From: Pontibacter rufus | Lineage (GTDB): Bacteria; Bacteroidota; Bacteroidia; Cytophagales; Hymenobacteraceae | Reading direction: 5' to 3' | Length of the DNA stretch: 64,000 bases | Assembly (NCBI RefSeq): GCF_015694705.1 | Contig: NZ_JADQDR010000010.1 | Location: 1-64,000 of the forward strand | Part shown: positions 17,874 through 27,361 of the stretch, in pieces | Numbering within the stretch: position 1 is the stretch's first letter | Layout: the number at the start of each line of letters is the position of its first letter | Program-made: the position numbers and the translations under genes | The notes under the pieces: generated by a model | Told to the model about the DNA's origin: nothing | The model's database searches: none | The model's input: only the letters and a program-made list of their open reading frames with translations

Positions 17874-18019
17874 GCCTGCCAAAGTATAACAGGGTTTGAT
17901 AGCAAATTGCAGGATGATTATACTTAACTGCAGGTTTGCAAACCAGGAAGATGAAAGCAGTTAATCTGGCCCCAAATATGCAGTAGCAAACGCAACTCCT
18001 ATACTTTACCGTTAAACAA

Positions 18020-18439
18020 ATGATGATGAAGCATAAGTATAGCCTGGTATTTGCCGCGCTGCTACCGTTTATAACTGTTCTGATTCCTGCTGCCTCGGCA
18101 CAAGTGCACAAAACGCCTATGCCTGTGCAGGAAAACAAGTATATTCTTGTAAAAGCTGAGGAAGCTCTACCCACAGCCACGCAGGAAACGCTCTCCGGCA
18201 TCAAGTTATATCCCGCTAAAAAAGGCACTTTTCAGCTTGATCTGGAGCAGGTACTTAAAGCAGATGGCCAGTTGAAGATTACGAATACCGCCGGGAAGCT
18301 CGTTTACCATAAGCCGCTAAGTATGGCTGGCAGTAAAAAACGGCGGCACTACAACGTCGGCAGGCTGCAGCGCGACACCTACTTAATTGAAGTAGTTACC
18401 GGCGCTACTACTTACTGGACAAAGTTTAAAGTGAAGTAG
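18020..18439 (+). CDS. small secreted protein with degenerate type IX-like sorting tail
   Basis: The product has 139 residues and a signal peptide ending near AASAQ (about 28). The rest resembles a type A sorting domain: LYPAKKGTFQLDL in place of LYPNPA...L.I, then TNTAGKLVYHKPL, VGRLQRDTYLIEVVTGATTYWTKFKVK. Such domains route proteins through the type IX secretion system. The Asn-Pro of the first motif is missing and there is no cargo domain, so it may be a stand-alone secreted domain. Function unknown. Confidence 0.7.
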   Translation: MMMKHKYSLVFAALLPFITVLIPAASAQVHKTPMPVQENKYILVKAEEALPTATQETLSGIKLYPAKKGTFQLDLEQVLKADGQLKITNTAGKLVYHKPLSMAGSKKRRHYNVGRLQRDTYLIEVVTGATTYWTKFKVK

Positions 18440-18474
18440 CAGTTCCTGTGGATGAAGCAGTTAACATTATTTGC

Positions 18475-19254
18475 CTAATCTGTTAGTTCTACTTTTTGTA
18501 ACTTCCTTTTTATCTTTCTTCTTCTGTAATGCAGGTACTGGTAAGCCGGGAAAATTTTATTCTTATCAATAAAAGCAGCTAACTTTCCTCTCAGCGAACC
18601 CGGAGGTACATAATCTATTGAACTCTTGAAATCAGCTGTATCAATGGGCATTGGGTAAACACATCTGATGCTTTTGATGATACCTTCCCTTAAAAAGCGG
18701 TTCCACTCATCCGAAGAGCCGCGTACCGGCAGCAGGAAACCGGATAAGTTGCGGCAAGCTTCCCTGGTGATAACGTAGGCCACAGCCGATCCCAAAGAAT
18801 ATGGCTTCTGTGGTTCATAAAGGCGGTATTTTCCTGTTAGTTGCGTGCTCCTCGCTTGTGCAAGGTGTATGGTTTTCCAGCTTCTGTAATGAAGTAAAAC
18901 CACTTCGTTTAAAGCCAGGTTGTGAGCTAAATCTTCGAGTATAAAAGCTGTGGTGTTGTCTAAAAGGCAATCATCTTCGAGTACGAGTGCATAATCCAAG
19001 TCCTGGCGGACAATCATTTCATACACCTTAAGATGACTAAGCGCGCAGCCAATTGCCCCTTTCGTCAACCATTTAACTTTAGGAGCAATTGCCGCTTCAT
19101 CTACAAGTTCCTTGTAAACAGCTGGAGTTAAACCCAATACATCTATTGCTTCAACCAGCGTAAAATTAAGGCCCAGGGAGTTTAAGTGATTTGTAATAAA
19201 TACGTTCCGAGCAAAATCACGCTTTAAGTTGATGACAAATATTTTGTAGCGCAT
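18475..19254 (-). CDS. glycosyltransferase family 25 protein
   Basis: About 259 residues. The N-terminal YKIFVINLKRDFARN and KGAIGCALSHLKVYE, and ALVLEDDCLL (about 93-102, the metal-binding DD), are the GT25 signature seen in LPS galactosyltransferases. It probably adds a sugar to lipopolysaccharide or another surface glycan. Three ATG codons cluster at the start (ends 19266, 19257, 19254); the last gives the family-like MRYKIFVINLKRD. No other glycan gene is adjacent. Confidence 0.85.
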   Translation of the reverse strand: MRYKIFVINLKRDFARNVFITNHLNSLGLNFTLVEAIDVLGLTPAVYKELVDEAAIAPKVKWLTKGAIGCALSHLKVYEMIVRQDLDYALVLEDDCLLDNTTAFILEDLAHNLALNEVVLLHYRSWKTIHLAQARSTQLTGKYRLYEPQKPYSLGSAVAYVITREACRNLSGFLLPVRGSSDEWNRFLREGIIKSIRCVYPMPIDTADFKSSIDYVPPGSLRGKLAAFIDKNKIFPAYQYLHYRRRKIKRKLQKVELTD

Positions 19255-19359
19255 CATTGCAGGCATCCGGATAAACTTAATTTTTGTTCCGCAGGCATTC
19301 TTTAAAATTTTAGCCAGCTTTTATACTTACTTAAAAGATCTCTGATGCTGATGTTTAGC

Positions 19360-20334
19360 TTATACTTTGCTCCACTCCTGCACCACATAATATAGCAAAG
19401 TGGCTCCTAATTTAGCGGTGCGGTTGTCGATGTCATAAGCCGGGTTGAGTTCCGCCACATCCAGGCTCAGCAACTTTCCGCTGCGTGCCACCTGCCTCAG
19501 CAACTCTACTACAATTTCAGGTTGCAGCCCCAGCGGGTTTACGGCGCTCACTCCCGGCGCGTACCCTGCAGCAAACACATCCATATCGATGGTTACATAA
19601 ACAGCATCTACCTGAGCCAGGAAGCCGGTCAGCTGCTCTTCTAGCACAGCGAGGTTATGGCACTGCACTTCCGCCGCCAAAGTATACTTTATTTGTAGCC
19701 TCTCAGCAGTTTGGAACAGGATACGCGTGTTGCCGAATTCCTGCAGGCCTATCACGTTATACTTGAAATGGTGACCTTTTGCAATCTGCCTTTCAGCAAT
19801 TTGGAGAAATGGTGTGCCTGAGCTGGGTTGCTTCTCGTAACTGCGCAAATCGAAATGCGCATCAAAGTTAATGATTCCGAGTTGTTGCTGTGTCGTGGCC
19901 TGTGCCAGACCCAGGAAATGCCCGTAAGCTGTTTCGTGACCGCCGCCGAGCACCAAGGGGCGATAGCCTTTCTGCAGCAACAGCGCTACTTTTTTCCCGA
20001 GCTGTTCCTGTGCTTCATCCAGGTTCTGGTTGGTGCAAATTACATCACCGGCATCGCAAAGTATAACCTGGGCCAGCAGGTGATGCGCGAAAGAAGCCAT
20101 TGCAGCGCGCAAAGCTGCAGGAGCGGCTGCGGCTCCCACCCTGCCCTGGTTGCGCCGCACACCCTCGTCGCAGCAAAACCCTAAAAAAGCGAAAGCAGTC
20201 TGGCCCCTGCTTACTTCAGGTAAATTTTGAGAGAGATCCAATAACTTTACCGCCTGGTGCCACCGCAATCCCAAAGCACCATCATGCGCATCTACTCTGC
20301 CTTTCCAGGCTCCGTTGGTGCTTGGTTTATACAT
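19360..20334 (-). CDS. hutG: formimidoylglutamase
   Basis: About 324 residues of the arginase/ureohydrolase family. The metal-binding motifs are GGGHETAYGH, NFDAHFDLR and TIDMDVFAAGYAPGVSA. CCDEGVRRNQGRVGAAAAP is typical of HutG. It hydrolyses N-formimidoyl-glutamate to glutamate and formamide, the last step of histidine breakdown. The ATG at 20334 (MYKPSTNGAW) is preferred; a start at 20400 would add 22 unlikely residues. It follows hutU and hutI on the same strand, which supports this substrate over arginine or agmatine. Confidence 0.88.
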   Translation of the reverse strand: MYKPSTNGAWKGRVDAHDGALGLRWHQAVKLLDLSQNLPEVSRGQTAFAFLGFCCDEGVRRNQGRVGAAAAPAALRAAMASFAHHLLAQVILCDAGDVICTNQNLDEAQEQLGKKVALLLQKGYRPLVLGGGHETAYGHFLGLAQATTQQQLGIINFDAHFDLRSYEKQPSSGTPFLQIAERQIAKGHHFKYNVIGLQEFGNTRILFQTAERLQIKYTLAAEVQCHNLAVLEEQLTGFLAQVDAVYVTIDMDVFAAGYAPGVSAVNPLGLQPEIVVELLRQVARSGKLLSLDVAELNPAYDIDNRTAKLGATLLYYVVQEWSKV

Positions 20335-20484
20335 ACTTTTCTTTTTAAGCCACGGGAGATTAAGTAAAAACACCTTAAATGATTCTTTCCGGAAGAACAA
20401 TCAGGATTAATTTTATACTTTAAAGTAATTTATCTTAAGGCATTATACTACAATAATTTATGTTATACTACCCGCACAATCTAT

Positions 20485-21744
20485 TCAAGTCCTGCCTGAA
20501 ATTCTGTTCCCTTTTTTCCAGATAATCTTTGGTTTTAACTTACCCTGGAAGTATAAAATCTCCTTGTAATTTTCTGTCGGGAAGGCAATCATGTCGGCCA
20601 GCTTTCCTGTGGCAAGTATGCCGCGGTCGGTGAGATAGAGGGCGTGTGCGGCACGTGAGGTGATGGCCGCAAGCGTTTCGGCGGTCATAAGCTTTTCGGA
20701 AGCACCCAGCAAAGCAGCCTGTAACAGCAAATCACCCATTGGTGCAGAGCCGGGGTTCCAGTCAGTAGCTATTGCGAGACAAAGGCCGCCGTCGAGCATT
20801 TTGCGTGCGGGCGCATAGCGCATGCCCAGCCCCAGCGATGCACCCGGCAAGACAGTGGCCACCGTTCCGGCTTCCTGCAGCAACGCTATTTCCACTTCGG
20901 TGCTGGCCTCCAGGTGATCGGCGCTTACGGATCCTGCCTCTGCTGCCACCCTGCTGCCACCGGTGCTGAACTGATCGGCATGCACGGTCAAGTCAAACCC
21001 CATATCTTTTGCTGCCAGCAGGTATTTGGTGGCGGCCTTCTCCGTAAAAGCTGTATCCTCCACAAAAATATCCACGCGGCCGGCTAAATCCTGCTCCAGC
21101 ACCTGCGGCAACAGCTCGCTTACTATGTGCGCTAAGTATACTTCGGCATCTGTGAATTCGGGGGGCAGCATGTGCGCAGCCAGGCAGGTCGGAACCAGAT
21201 CCAGGGCGTGGTGCCTGTTCACCAGTCTGATAACTTCCAGCATCTTCAATTCATCGTCCACCGTCAGGCCATAGCCGCTTTTTACCTCGCAGGTGGTTAC
21301 GCCTTCAGACAGATGCCGGTCGCAACGCCTTTTCAGCAACTCCACCAGTTCTACTATAGAGGCGTCACGGGTTTTGCGCACGCTATCCAGTATGCCGCCG
21401 CCAGTGCGGGCAATCTCCAGGTATGATTTCCCGGCGACACGCAGGGCGTAATCGCTGGCACGTGAACCGGCAAAGCACATGTGGGTATGGGCGTCAATAA
21501 GGCCGGGCAGTAGCACCATCGGCTCCCGGATCAATTCCAGTTTATACTTGTGTTCCACCGCCTCATGGTGCAGTTGCGTGTACCTGCCAGTTTTAATAAT
21601 TTTCTCCCCCTGCACCAGCACACCGCCCTGCTCCAGCACCTGTAACCGGCCATCAGCTATCGGCCCAGCAACCGGCAGGTTTTCCATCGTCAGGATTTGA
21701 CTGAAAGGGCCGATAAGGGTATGGTTTGTGTCTGTTGATTTCAT
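20485..21744 (-). CDS. hutI: imidazolonepropionase
   Basis: The product has 419 residues. The amidohydrolase fold shows DAHTHMCFAGSRASDYALR (metal-binding HxH and the family FAGSR), KSGYGL, TVHADQFS (metal His) and AIATDWNPGS (metal Asp). It opens the imidazolone ring to N-formimidoyl-L-glutamate. It lies 61 bp after hutU and before hutG, so the three probably form one transcript. Confidence 0.96.
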   Translation of the reverse strand: MKSTDTNHTLIGPFSQILTMENLPVAGPIADGRLQVLEQGGVLVQGEKIIKTGRYTQLHHEAVEHKYKLELIREPMVLLPGLIDAHTHMCFAGSRASDYALRVAGKSYLEIARTGGGILDSVRKTRDASIVELVELLKRRCDRHLSEGVTTCEVKSGYGLTVDDELKMLEVIRLVNRHHALDLVPTCLAAHMLPPEFTDAEVYLAHIVSELLPQVLEQDLAGRVDIFVEDTAFTEKAATKYLLAAKDMGFDLTVHADQFSTGGSRVAAEAGSVSADHLEASTEVEIALLQEAGTVATVLPGASLGLGMRYAPARKMLDGGLCLAIATDWNPGSAPMGDLLLQAALLGASEKLMTAETLAAITSRAAHALYLTDRGILATGKLADMIAFPTENYKEILYFQGKLKPKIIWKKGNRISGRT

Positions 21745-21805
21745 CTAGTGCAAAGGAAAAACAATGTCGTTTCAGTTATTCTTAAAATCGGAAGTAAAAG
21801 CGTGC

Positions 21806-23518
21806 TTAGAGCGTTAACCGGAACTGCGCTGCATTTTCCTGTGCGGTTTCGTAGCCCGCATCAGCATGGCGGAAAATGCCGAGTGCCGGATCGTTGTAGA
21901 GCACGCGGCGCAGGCAACGTTCGGCGCGGTCAGTGCCATCGGCCAGTATAACCATGCCGGCATGTTGCGAATACCCAATGCCCACACCGCCGCCATGGTG
22001 AAAGGACACCCACGTAGCGCCGCCGGCTGTGTTAGCCATCAGGTTAAGTAGTGGCCAGTCGGATATGGCATCGGAGCCGTCTTTCATGCCTTCTGTTTCG
22101 CGGTAGGGTGAAGCCACGGAGCCGCAGTCCAGGTGGTCGCGGCCAATAACAATAGGTGCTTTCACCTTTCCAGTACGCACCAGCTGGTTAAACAGCAGCC
22201 CGGCTTTTTCGCGCTCACCCATGCCCAACCAGCAAATGCGGCACGGCAACCCCTGAAAAGTAACTTTCTCCTCCGCCTCATCCAGCCAGTGGATCATGTG
22301 CCTGTTTTCCGGGAACAGCTCTTTCAATGCCTCGTCTGTTACCCGGATATCTTCGGGATCACCGGAAAGTGCTGCCCAGCGGAATGGCCCTTTACCTTCG
22401 CAGAACAGCGGGCGGATATACTCCGGCACAAAACCAGGAATCTGAAAAGCATCGGACGCACCGCCCTGCTGTGCAAATTCGCGGAGGTTGTTGCCATAAT
22501 CGAAGGTGATGCTGCCACGCCGCTGCAGCGCCAGCATAAAATTAATTTGCCGGGCCATACTTTGCAGCGAAAGCGCTTTATACTTGTCCGGATCCTGCAT
22601 GCGCAGTTCTTTAGCTTTCTTCAGGGATAATCCGTTGGGTATGTAGCCGTTCAACGGGTCATGTGCTGAAGTCTGGTCGGTCAGGATGTCGGGCGTGATG
22701 TTGTCCTGTAGCAGGCGCTCCAGCACATCGCCGATGTCCCCTACCAAACCGACAGAAATGGCTTCTCCCCTTTCTTTCGCCTCCAGTACCCACCGCTTCG
22801 CTTCCTCATAATTGTAGGTCATTTTATCAATATAGCGGGTATCAAGGCGCTTTTGTATTCTATCGGGATTCACGTCCACACCCAGGAAAGTGGCGCCAGC
22901 TATGGTGGCTGCCAGCGGCTGTGCGCCGCCCATCCCGCCGAGTCCGCCTGTCACGAGCAGTTTGTGCCGCAAATCGCCGTTAAAGTGTTTCCTGCCACAG
23001 GCAGCAAAGGTTTCGTAAGTGCCCTGCAGTATACCCTGTGAACCAATGTAAATCCAGCTCCCCGCCGTCATCTGCCCATACATAATCAGGCCGCGCCGGC
23101 GCAGATCGTTAAAGTATTCCCAGGTAGCCCAATGCGGTACCAGGTTGCTGTTGGCAATCAGCACACGCGGCGCTTCCGGGTGCGTGCGCACCTTACCAAC
23201 CGGCTTGCCCGACTGCACCAGCAAGCTTTCGTCTTCTTCCAGTTCCAGCAGCACTTCTATAATTTTGCGGGCATCTTCAGGCGTGCGGGCTGCCTGGCCC
23301 GTGCCCCCGTACACCACCAAATCCGCTGGCGATTCGGCCACTTCGTCGGTCAGGTTGTTGAGAAACATCCGCAGCGCCGCCTCACTTTGCCAGTTCTTAG
23401 CGTTTAGTTCCGGGCCCGTTGGTGGTATATAAGTAGGATGATGAGCATACTTCCAGACAAACTGTTCGGTAGTGAGACCGGCTTTGGGCGTTGGTGCAGG
23501 AGCAGTGTTTGGGTTCAT
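21806..23518 (-). CDS. hutU: urocanate hydratase
   Basis: The product has 570 residues, close to the family length. It adds water to urocanate using NAD+ as a bound electrophile. Characteristic parts are [40 protein letters not shown] (nucleotide-binding), [17 protein letters not shown] and [20 protein letters not shown], with the conserved Cys near residue 430. It is the first gene of hutU-hutI-hutG. hutH (histidine ammonia-lyase), which would supply urocanate, is not in the window. Confidence 0.97.
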   Translation of the reverse strand: MNPNTAPAPTPKAGLTTEQFVWKYAHHPTYIPPTGPELNAKNWQSEAALRMFLNNLTDEVAESPADLVVYGGTGQAARTPEDARKIIEVLLELEEDESLLVQSGKPVGKVRTHPEAPRVLIANSNLVPHWATWEYFNDLRRRGLIMYGQMTAGSWIYIGSQGILQGTYETFAACGRKHFNGDLRHKLLVTGGLGGMGGAQPLAATIAGATFLGVDVNPDRIQKRLDTRYIDKMTYNYEEAKRWVLEAKERGEAISVGLVGDIGDVLERLLQDNITPDILTDQTSAHDPLNGYIPNGLSLKKAKELRMQDPDKYKALSLQSMARQINFMLALQRRGSITFDYGNNLREFAQQGGASDAFQIPGFVPEYIRPLFCEGKGPFRWAALSGDPEDIRVTDEALKELFPENRHMIHWLDEAEEKVTFQGLPCRICWLGMGEREKAGLLFNQLVRTGKVKAPIVIGRDHLDCGSVASPYRETEGMKDGSDAISDWPLLNLMANTAGGATWVSFHHGGGVGIGYSQHAGMVILADGTDRAERCLRRVLYNDPALGIFRHADAGYETAQENAAQFRLTL

Positions 23519-23943
23519 AGTTAAAGCTTACTGACGTTATACCCAAGTTTGCGAAAATTTATTCAGAAAGTATAGCAGAAGCGGCATAAATTGGCGTTCC
23601 GTACGAAATCATAAAGTCAGGACTTATGCAATGAGAGCGATTCTCAACAGAAGCCGGCCATTGCTCAGGTATTTTCAGTATGATCGCTTAGGCGCTGCGA
23701 AAGCAAGTATAAACCATGCAATACGAATCAGGGGTTAGAAATTGTTTTCTTACGATAAATGAGGCTTTATCATAAGCATAGAGACACAGATACATTCGTC
23801 CCTTCTGTTATACTGAAATTATAGCGCAACCCAATTCTATACTTTCGGCAATTATGTGTATCTCTAAAAGATGTATTTTGGTTAATTAATTTCTTACTTT
23901 TGCTTAAATAAAGTCCAAAAAGAAGCAACACCGCACAACAGAT
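23519..23943. other. intergenic region between hutU and the TauE-type gene
   Basis: No gene was found in these 425 bases. Three heptamer copies occur near 23567, 23705 and 23838. The region should hold the divergent promoters of the hut operon and the exporter gene. Only the element at 23895 is recognisable. Confidence 0.5.
23895..23902 (+). promoter_or_regulatory. Bacteroidota -7 element TACTTTTG
   Basis: TACTTTTG fits TAnnTTTG. A TTTTG at 23876-23880 is a possible -33 box, although the 14-nt gap is shorter than usual. It would start a transcript near 23910, just before the TauE-type exporter frame. Confidence 0.4.
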
Positions 23944-23965
23944 ATGGTTTTTGCTCCATCTTTAA

Positions 23966-24715
23966 ACAAATACCAACATAGATCCCCTAACGCTATATGT
24001 TTTAATCGTCATTTTCCTGGCTACATTAGTCCGGTCGGCTTTCGGATTTGGCGAATCATTGATTGCAGTTCCGTTACTGGCGTTTCGTATTCCTCTTGAG
24101 GTAGCTGCTCCGCTCTCCGTTCTCATCTCCATTACAGTGGCAAGTATTGTTGTGGTGCAGGACTGGAAAAAAATTCATGTAGGCAGCGCCAGCTGGCTGA
24201 TACTTTCTACACTTGCAGGAATACCGCTGGGTCTGCTGATGCTCACGTCCGGTAATGATCTTATCGTGAAGGCTGGTCTAGGTGTAATCATCATTGCATT
24301 CTCCATATACTCACTAACTGGGCGAAAGGCCGTAGCGGTTAAAGCCGGCGGCTGGAGCTGGCTGCTCGGATGTGGGTTCTGTGCAGGAATTCTTGGTGGA
24401 GCCTATGGATTGAACGGGCCGCCGCTCGTAATATACGGAGCTATGCGCCGCTGGACGGCACAGCACTTTCGGGCGACCCTACAAGGATATTTTTTGCCTG
24501 CCAGCATTGTCGGGATGGTTGGCTACTGGCTGGCTGGCCTCTGGGTGCCCGCCGTAACGTACTATTATTTAATTTCCTTGCCCTTAGCGTTGCCAGCAAT
24601 TTTCCTCGGCAGAATATTGAATCACCGCCTGCACGGAGAAAGCTTTTATAAATATATCTATATGGGCCTTTTAGCTATAGGAATATCTTTTCTGTTCCAG
24701 GCTATAAGCAGTTAA
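23966..24715 (+). CDS. TauE/SafE-family membrane exporter, start unresolved
   Basis: The frame is open from 23966 and gives up to about 249 residues with seven or eight membrane helices. The first helix (LYVLIVIFLATLVRSAFGFG) and FGESLIAVPLLAFRIP are clearly TauE-like, as is the second-half repeat LLGCGFCAGILGGAYGLNGPP. These proteins export sulfite or other organosulfur anions. No ATG, GTG or TTG lies in frame before TTG 24059, which would remove helix 1. An ATG at 23944 is in another frame and would need a +1 shift. Either a rare start codon (ATA, ATT, ATC or CTG) is used, or the gene carries an indel. Confidence 0.8.
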   Translation, partial: TNTNIDPLTLYVLIVIFLATLVRSAFGFGESLIAVPLLAFRIPLEVAAPLSVLISITVASIVVVQDWKKIHVGSASWLILSTLAGIPLGLLMLTSGNDLIVKAGLGVIIIAFSIYSLTGRKAVAVKAGGWSWLLGCGFCAGILGGAYGLNGPPLVIYGAMRRWTAQHFRATLQGYFLPASIVGMVGYWLAGLWVPAVTYYYLISLPLALPAIFLGRILNHRLHGESFYKYIYMGLLAIGISFLFQAISS

Positions 24716-24751
24716 CATTAACCGAAGGGAAATTACGTATACATCTATACT

Positions 24752-25672
24752 TTACGCAGCCACGCCGCGCTTTTGCCAACAACAGTTTTTATACTTATCG
24801 CCGCTGCCGCAGGGGCAAGGCTCGTTGCGGCCCACACGCTTGCCATACGGGTTTAGTAACTGCCTGAAATTGATACTGAAACGTTTCCGCGGCTTCTGGT
24901 GAAAAATCTTTGTAAGGAGTTCATACAACTTCGGATGGTTCTCAGCCAGTTGGCCTGGTTTCTCAAAAAAGTATTCTGTCACCACCGCGAAAAACTCAGC
25001 TTCTGAGGTGCCGCCGTAATCGTTGATGTCCGAATCGCCACTATGTATACTTTTAATTTCGCGCAGCATCAGCTCCTGCCAGGGCCGCACCAACTCGTCG
25101 GGCAAGTAAGCTTTTGGTATGCCGTCAATTTCACCATCCGCCTGGTCCAGCATGTGCGCAAACTCATGTATGCCCACGTTCCTGCGATCCTGCATGTCGT
25201 TGAAGCCGCGCTCCAGCGCCGGTTTTGAGAGGGTTACGTAGTGGTCGTTCTGGAAAGGATTTACACGCCCCAGCATCTCTGCTACAACTTCATTCTGCTC
25301 ATTTTCATACCGTTTTATACTTCCCGGAAATACCAGCACTTCACCTAAATTCTGGTATTCCCAGTCCTGAAAACCGAAAATAGGAATGATGGCGCTCGAA
25401 GCGACAAGTATTTTCGTCAGATCGTCAATCGCTGTTTCGATGCCCGTAATGCGCTTTTCCGCCAGAAAGAGCTGCAGCATTTTCTCAAAGCGTGCTTTAC
25501 CTTCTGTATCCAAAGTATGATAAAACCCAATCCTATCCTGCAGGATCTTACGCCATTCTGCCGGAAACTCCTGCTTAATCACCTGCCTGCGCCGTCGCTC
25601 CCTTCGTGTAGCCCACCTGTAAAAGGCAAAACACAAAGCCACCACCAGTACGCCAAAGAAAATGTATCCCAT
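24752..25672 (-). CDS. MtfA-like zinc peptidase (M90) with SEC-C tail
   Basis: The product has 306 residues. An N-terminal membrane helix (GYIFFGVLVVALCFAFY) anchors it. The gluzincin motif HEFAHMLD (about 169-176) and downstream AEFFAVVTEYFFE (third ligand Glu) match the MtfA/M90 family; E. coli MtfA controls the glucose PTS through Mlc. The last 25 residues form a SEC-C zinc motif (GRNEPCPCGSGDKYKNCC) of the kind found in SecA. That tail suggests protein or ribosome binding. It is probably transcribed together with the LuxE-like gene 34 bp upstream. Confidence 0.88.
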   Translation of the reverse strand: MGYIFFGVLVVALCFAFYRWATRRERRRRQVIKQEFPAEWRKILQDRIGFYHTLDTEGKARFEKMLQLFLAEKRITGIETAIDDLTKILVASSAIIPIFGFQDWEYQNLGEVLVFPGSIKRYENEQNEVVAEMLGRVNPFQNDHYVTLSKPALERGFNDMQDRRNVGIHEFAHMLDQADGEIDGIPKAYLPDELVRPWQELMLREIKSIHSGDSDINDYGGTSEAEFFAVVTEYFFEKPGQLAENHPKLYELLTKIFHQKPRKRFSINFRQLLNPYGKRVGRNEPCPCGSGDKYKNCCWQKRGVAA

Positions 25673-25706
25673 AAGCAGCTTAAACGGCCTTCAGACAGGA
25701 AGGATG

Positions 25707-26702
25707 CTAGGCGATGAGCAAATTACAACCCCTGATATCGGAATTATCGAAACGGCCCAGCACTTCAAAGCTACCGTCCGGGTGCTGGCGGCCAATATCT
25801 TTGGTTTCAATAAATGCGCAGGAGTCTACATTAGCTAAATCGATAATATTGATACCGCCGGAACAATGGTGCATCCCTATATCGAAAGGATCGTTGAGAT
25901 CGCGGAGGAGGAGGCGCATGGTATAACCGGGCCGGAAAATGCCTTCACCTTTTGAATAAGCCTGCGAGAGGAGTTCCGTCATACCATATTCTGAGTGGAT
26001 GGCATCAACACCGAAGCCTTGCCTGAGATACCGGTGGAGTTCTTCGCGGATCATTTCACGGCGGCGCCCTTTCATGCCGCCCGTTTCCATTATCGTCACG
26101 CCGCTGAAATCTTCGCTGCCCTGTAACTTTTGTGCCCAGTCGAGCAGCGCGTACGAAACACCAATGAGGAGCACCTGTTTGCCGCGCTGCCGGGCTTGCT
26201 TTATACTTTGCAGCAGTTTGCCGTGCGCATGTAGGTAAAAGCCTTCTTCCGGTTGGCCCGTTTGCTGCACAAAATAAGCAACCATGGCTACCAGGCTGGA
26301 GCTGCCCTGTTCCAGGTAAGATGGCAGCAAAGCCAGCACCACATAATCCAGCAACGGACCGTATGCCTGCTCAAATATGAGCTTTGTGGTAGTAGTATAC
26401 CAGCTGAGGTGAGAAACAAAATGCCGGCTGCGGCTTTGCTGGGTGGTACCGCTGCTGTAAAATGTTACTTCCGGAGCAAAACCGTCTGTTATCACTTCGT
26501 GGCTCTTGAAGAACTCAATGGGCAGAAAAGGGATCTGCTCCAGCGCTTTTATTTCCTGCGGTAACACTCTAAGTTGCTGCAGGTATGATTTATAAACGGG
26601 GTTATGCTGCGCCTGATAATGGAACAGTTCAAGGGCTTTCGCTGTGAAGTCAAACTCTTGGTTATGGTGCAATTGCCCGATAAATTCGGCTTTAAAATCC
26701 AT
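25707..26702 (-). CDS. LuxE/PaaK-like acyltransferase (acyl-protein synthetase)
   Basis: The product has 331 residues. It resembles LuxE: QIPFLPIEFFKSHEV near the N-terminus, an adenylate-type loop FYSSGTTQQSRSRH (about 82-95), METGGMKGRRREMIREEL (about 203-220), IHSEYGMTELLSQAYS (about 235-250) and a C-terminal IGRQHPDGSFEVLGRFDNSD. LuxE activates fatty acids as acyl-AMP and takes the acyl group on a Cys. No LuxC or LuxD partner is near. Family members outside bioluminescence often act in surface polysaccharide or lipid pathways; the true substrate is unknown. Confidence 0.85.
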   Translation of the reverse strand: MDFKAEFIGQLHHNQEFDFTAKALELFHYQAQHNPVYKSYLQQLRVLPQEIKALEQIPFLPIEFFKSHEVITDGFAPEVTFYSSGTTQQSRSRHFVSHLSWYTTTTKLIFEQAYGPLLDYVVLALLPSYLEQGSSSLVAMVAYFVQQTGQPEEGFYLHAHGKLLQSIKQARQRGKQVLLIGVSYALLDWAQKLQGSEDFSGVTIMETGGMKGRRREMIREELHRYLRQGFGVDAIHSEYGMTELLSQAYSKGEGIFRPGYTMRLLLRDLNDPFDIGMHHCSGGINIIDLANVDSCAFIETKDIGRQHPDGSFEVLGRFDNSDIRGCNLLIA

Positions 26703-26777
26703 TTATATAAAGTTACAACAAATGCTATATTGTGTGCGTTTCTTTAGTAAATTTAGCTTCATTTTCGGATATCCCAC

Positions 26778-27332
26778 ATGAAATATTTGCTAACCTATAG
26801 CCTTGCCCTGCTGTCGCCGGTGCTGCTTTTCAGTTCGTGCCGCAAGGAGCCAAATTATCCAGACACGCCGCAGATAGAATTCCGGCGCGTAGAACAGACA
26901 ACGGATCAGGAAAATGGCATTTTGCATGATGATCTGACGCTGGTGATAGGTTACAAGGATGGTGACGGCAACCTGGGACTTTCCAAAACAGATACTGCTT
27001 CCGGGGATTTTAACCCGCCGTTTGATTTGAAATCGCCCTATTTCAATAACTTTTTTGCTGACTTACAGGTGAAGCGCGGCAACACGTACGTGCCTTATTT
27101 CGAAAACACGGCGCTGAACTTCAACGGCCGCTTCCCTAGGCTATCGGGTGACGGGCGCGAGGAGGCGCTGGAAGGAGAGATAAAGTATACCATCTCCAGC
27201 TTTTATTCTGACGTATTTGATGCAAGCGATACCATCCGCTTTGAAATTTATATTTACGACAGAGCCCTCAACAAAAGCAATGTGGTGTATACCGACGATA
27301 TCGTATTATTTACCGGCCAGCCTAAGTTGTAA
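26778..27332 (+). CDS. hypothetical lipoprotein
   Basis: The product has 184 residues, starting with a lipoprotein signal (LALLSPVLLFSSC, Cys at about 21). The remainder is beta-rich with an acidic GYKDGDGNLGLSKTD loop (about 56-70) and later IYIYDRALNKSNVVYTDDI. It has no motif I can name and recalls immunoglobulin-like lipoproteins common in Cytophagales. It is a single gene ending at a strong terminator. Confidence 0.75.
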   Translation: MKYLLTYSLALLSPVLLFSSCRKEPNYPDTPQIEFRRVEQTTDQENGILHDDLTLVIGYKDGDGNLGLSKTDTASGDFNPPFDLKSPYFNNFFADLQVKRGNTYVPYFENTALNFNGRFPRLSGDGREEALEGEIKYTISSFYSDVFDASDTIRFEIYIYDRALNKSNVVYTDDIVLFTGQPKL

Positions 27333-27361
27333 TTTGCTCCTTTATAAAGTATACCCTATTC

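Noticed and set aside
23961-23967. TTTAAAC slippery heptamer in the short frame starting at ATG 23944 before the TauE gene
   Set aside because: A -1 shift here leads into a frame with an early stop. Joining to the TauE frame needs +1, so classic -1 frameshifting does not explain the missing start.
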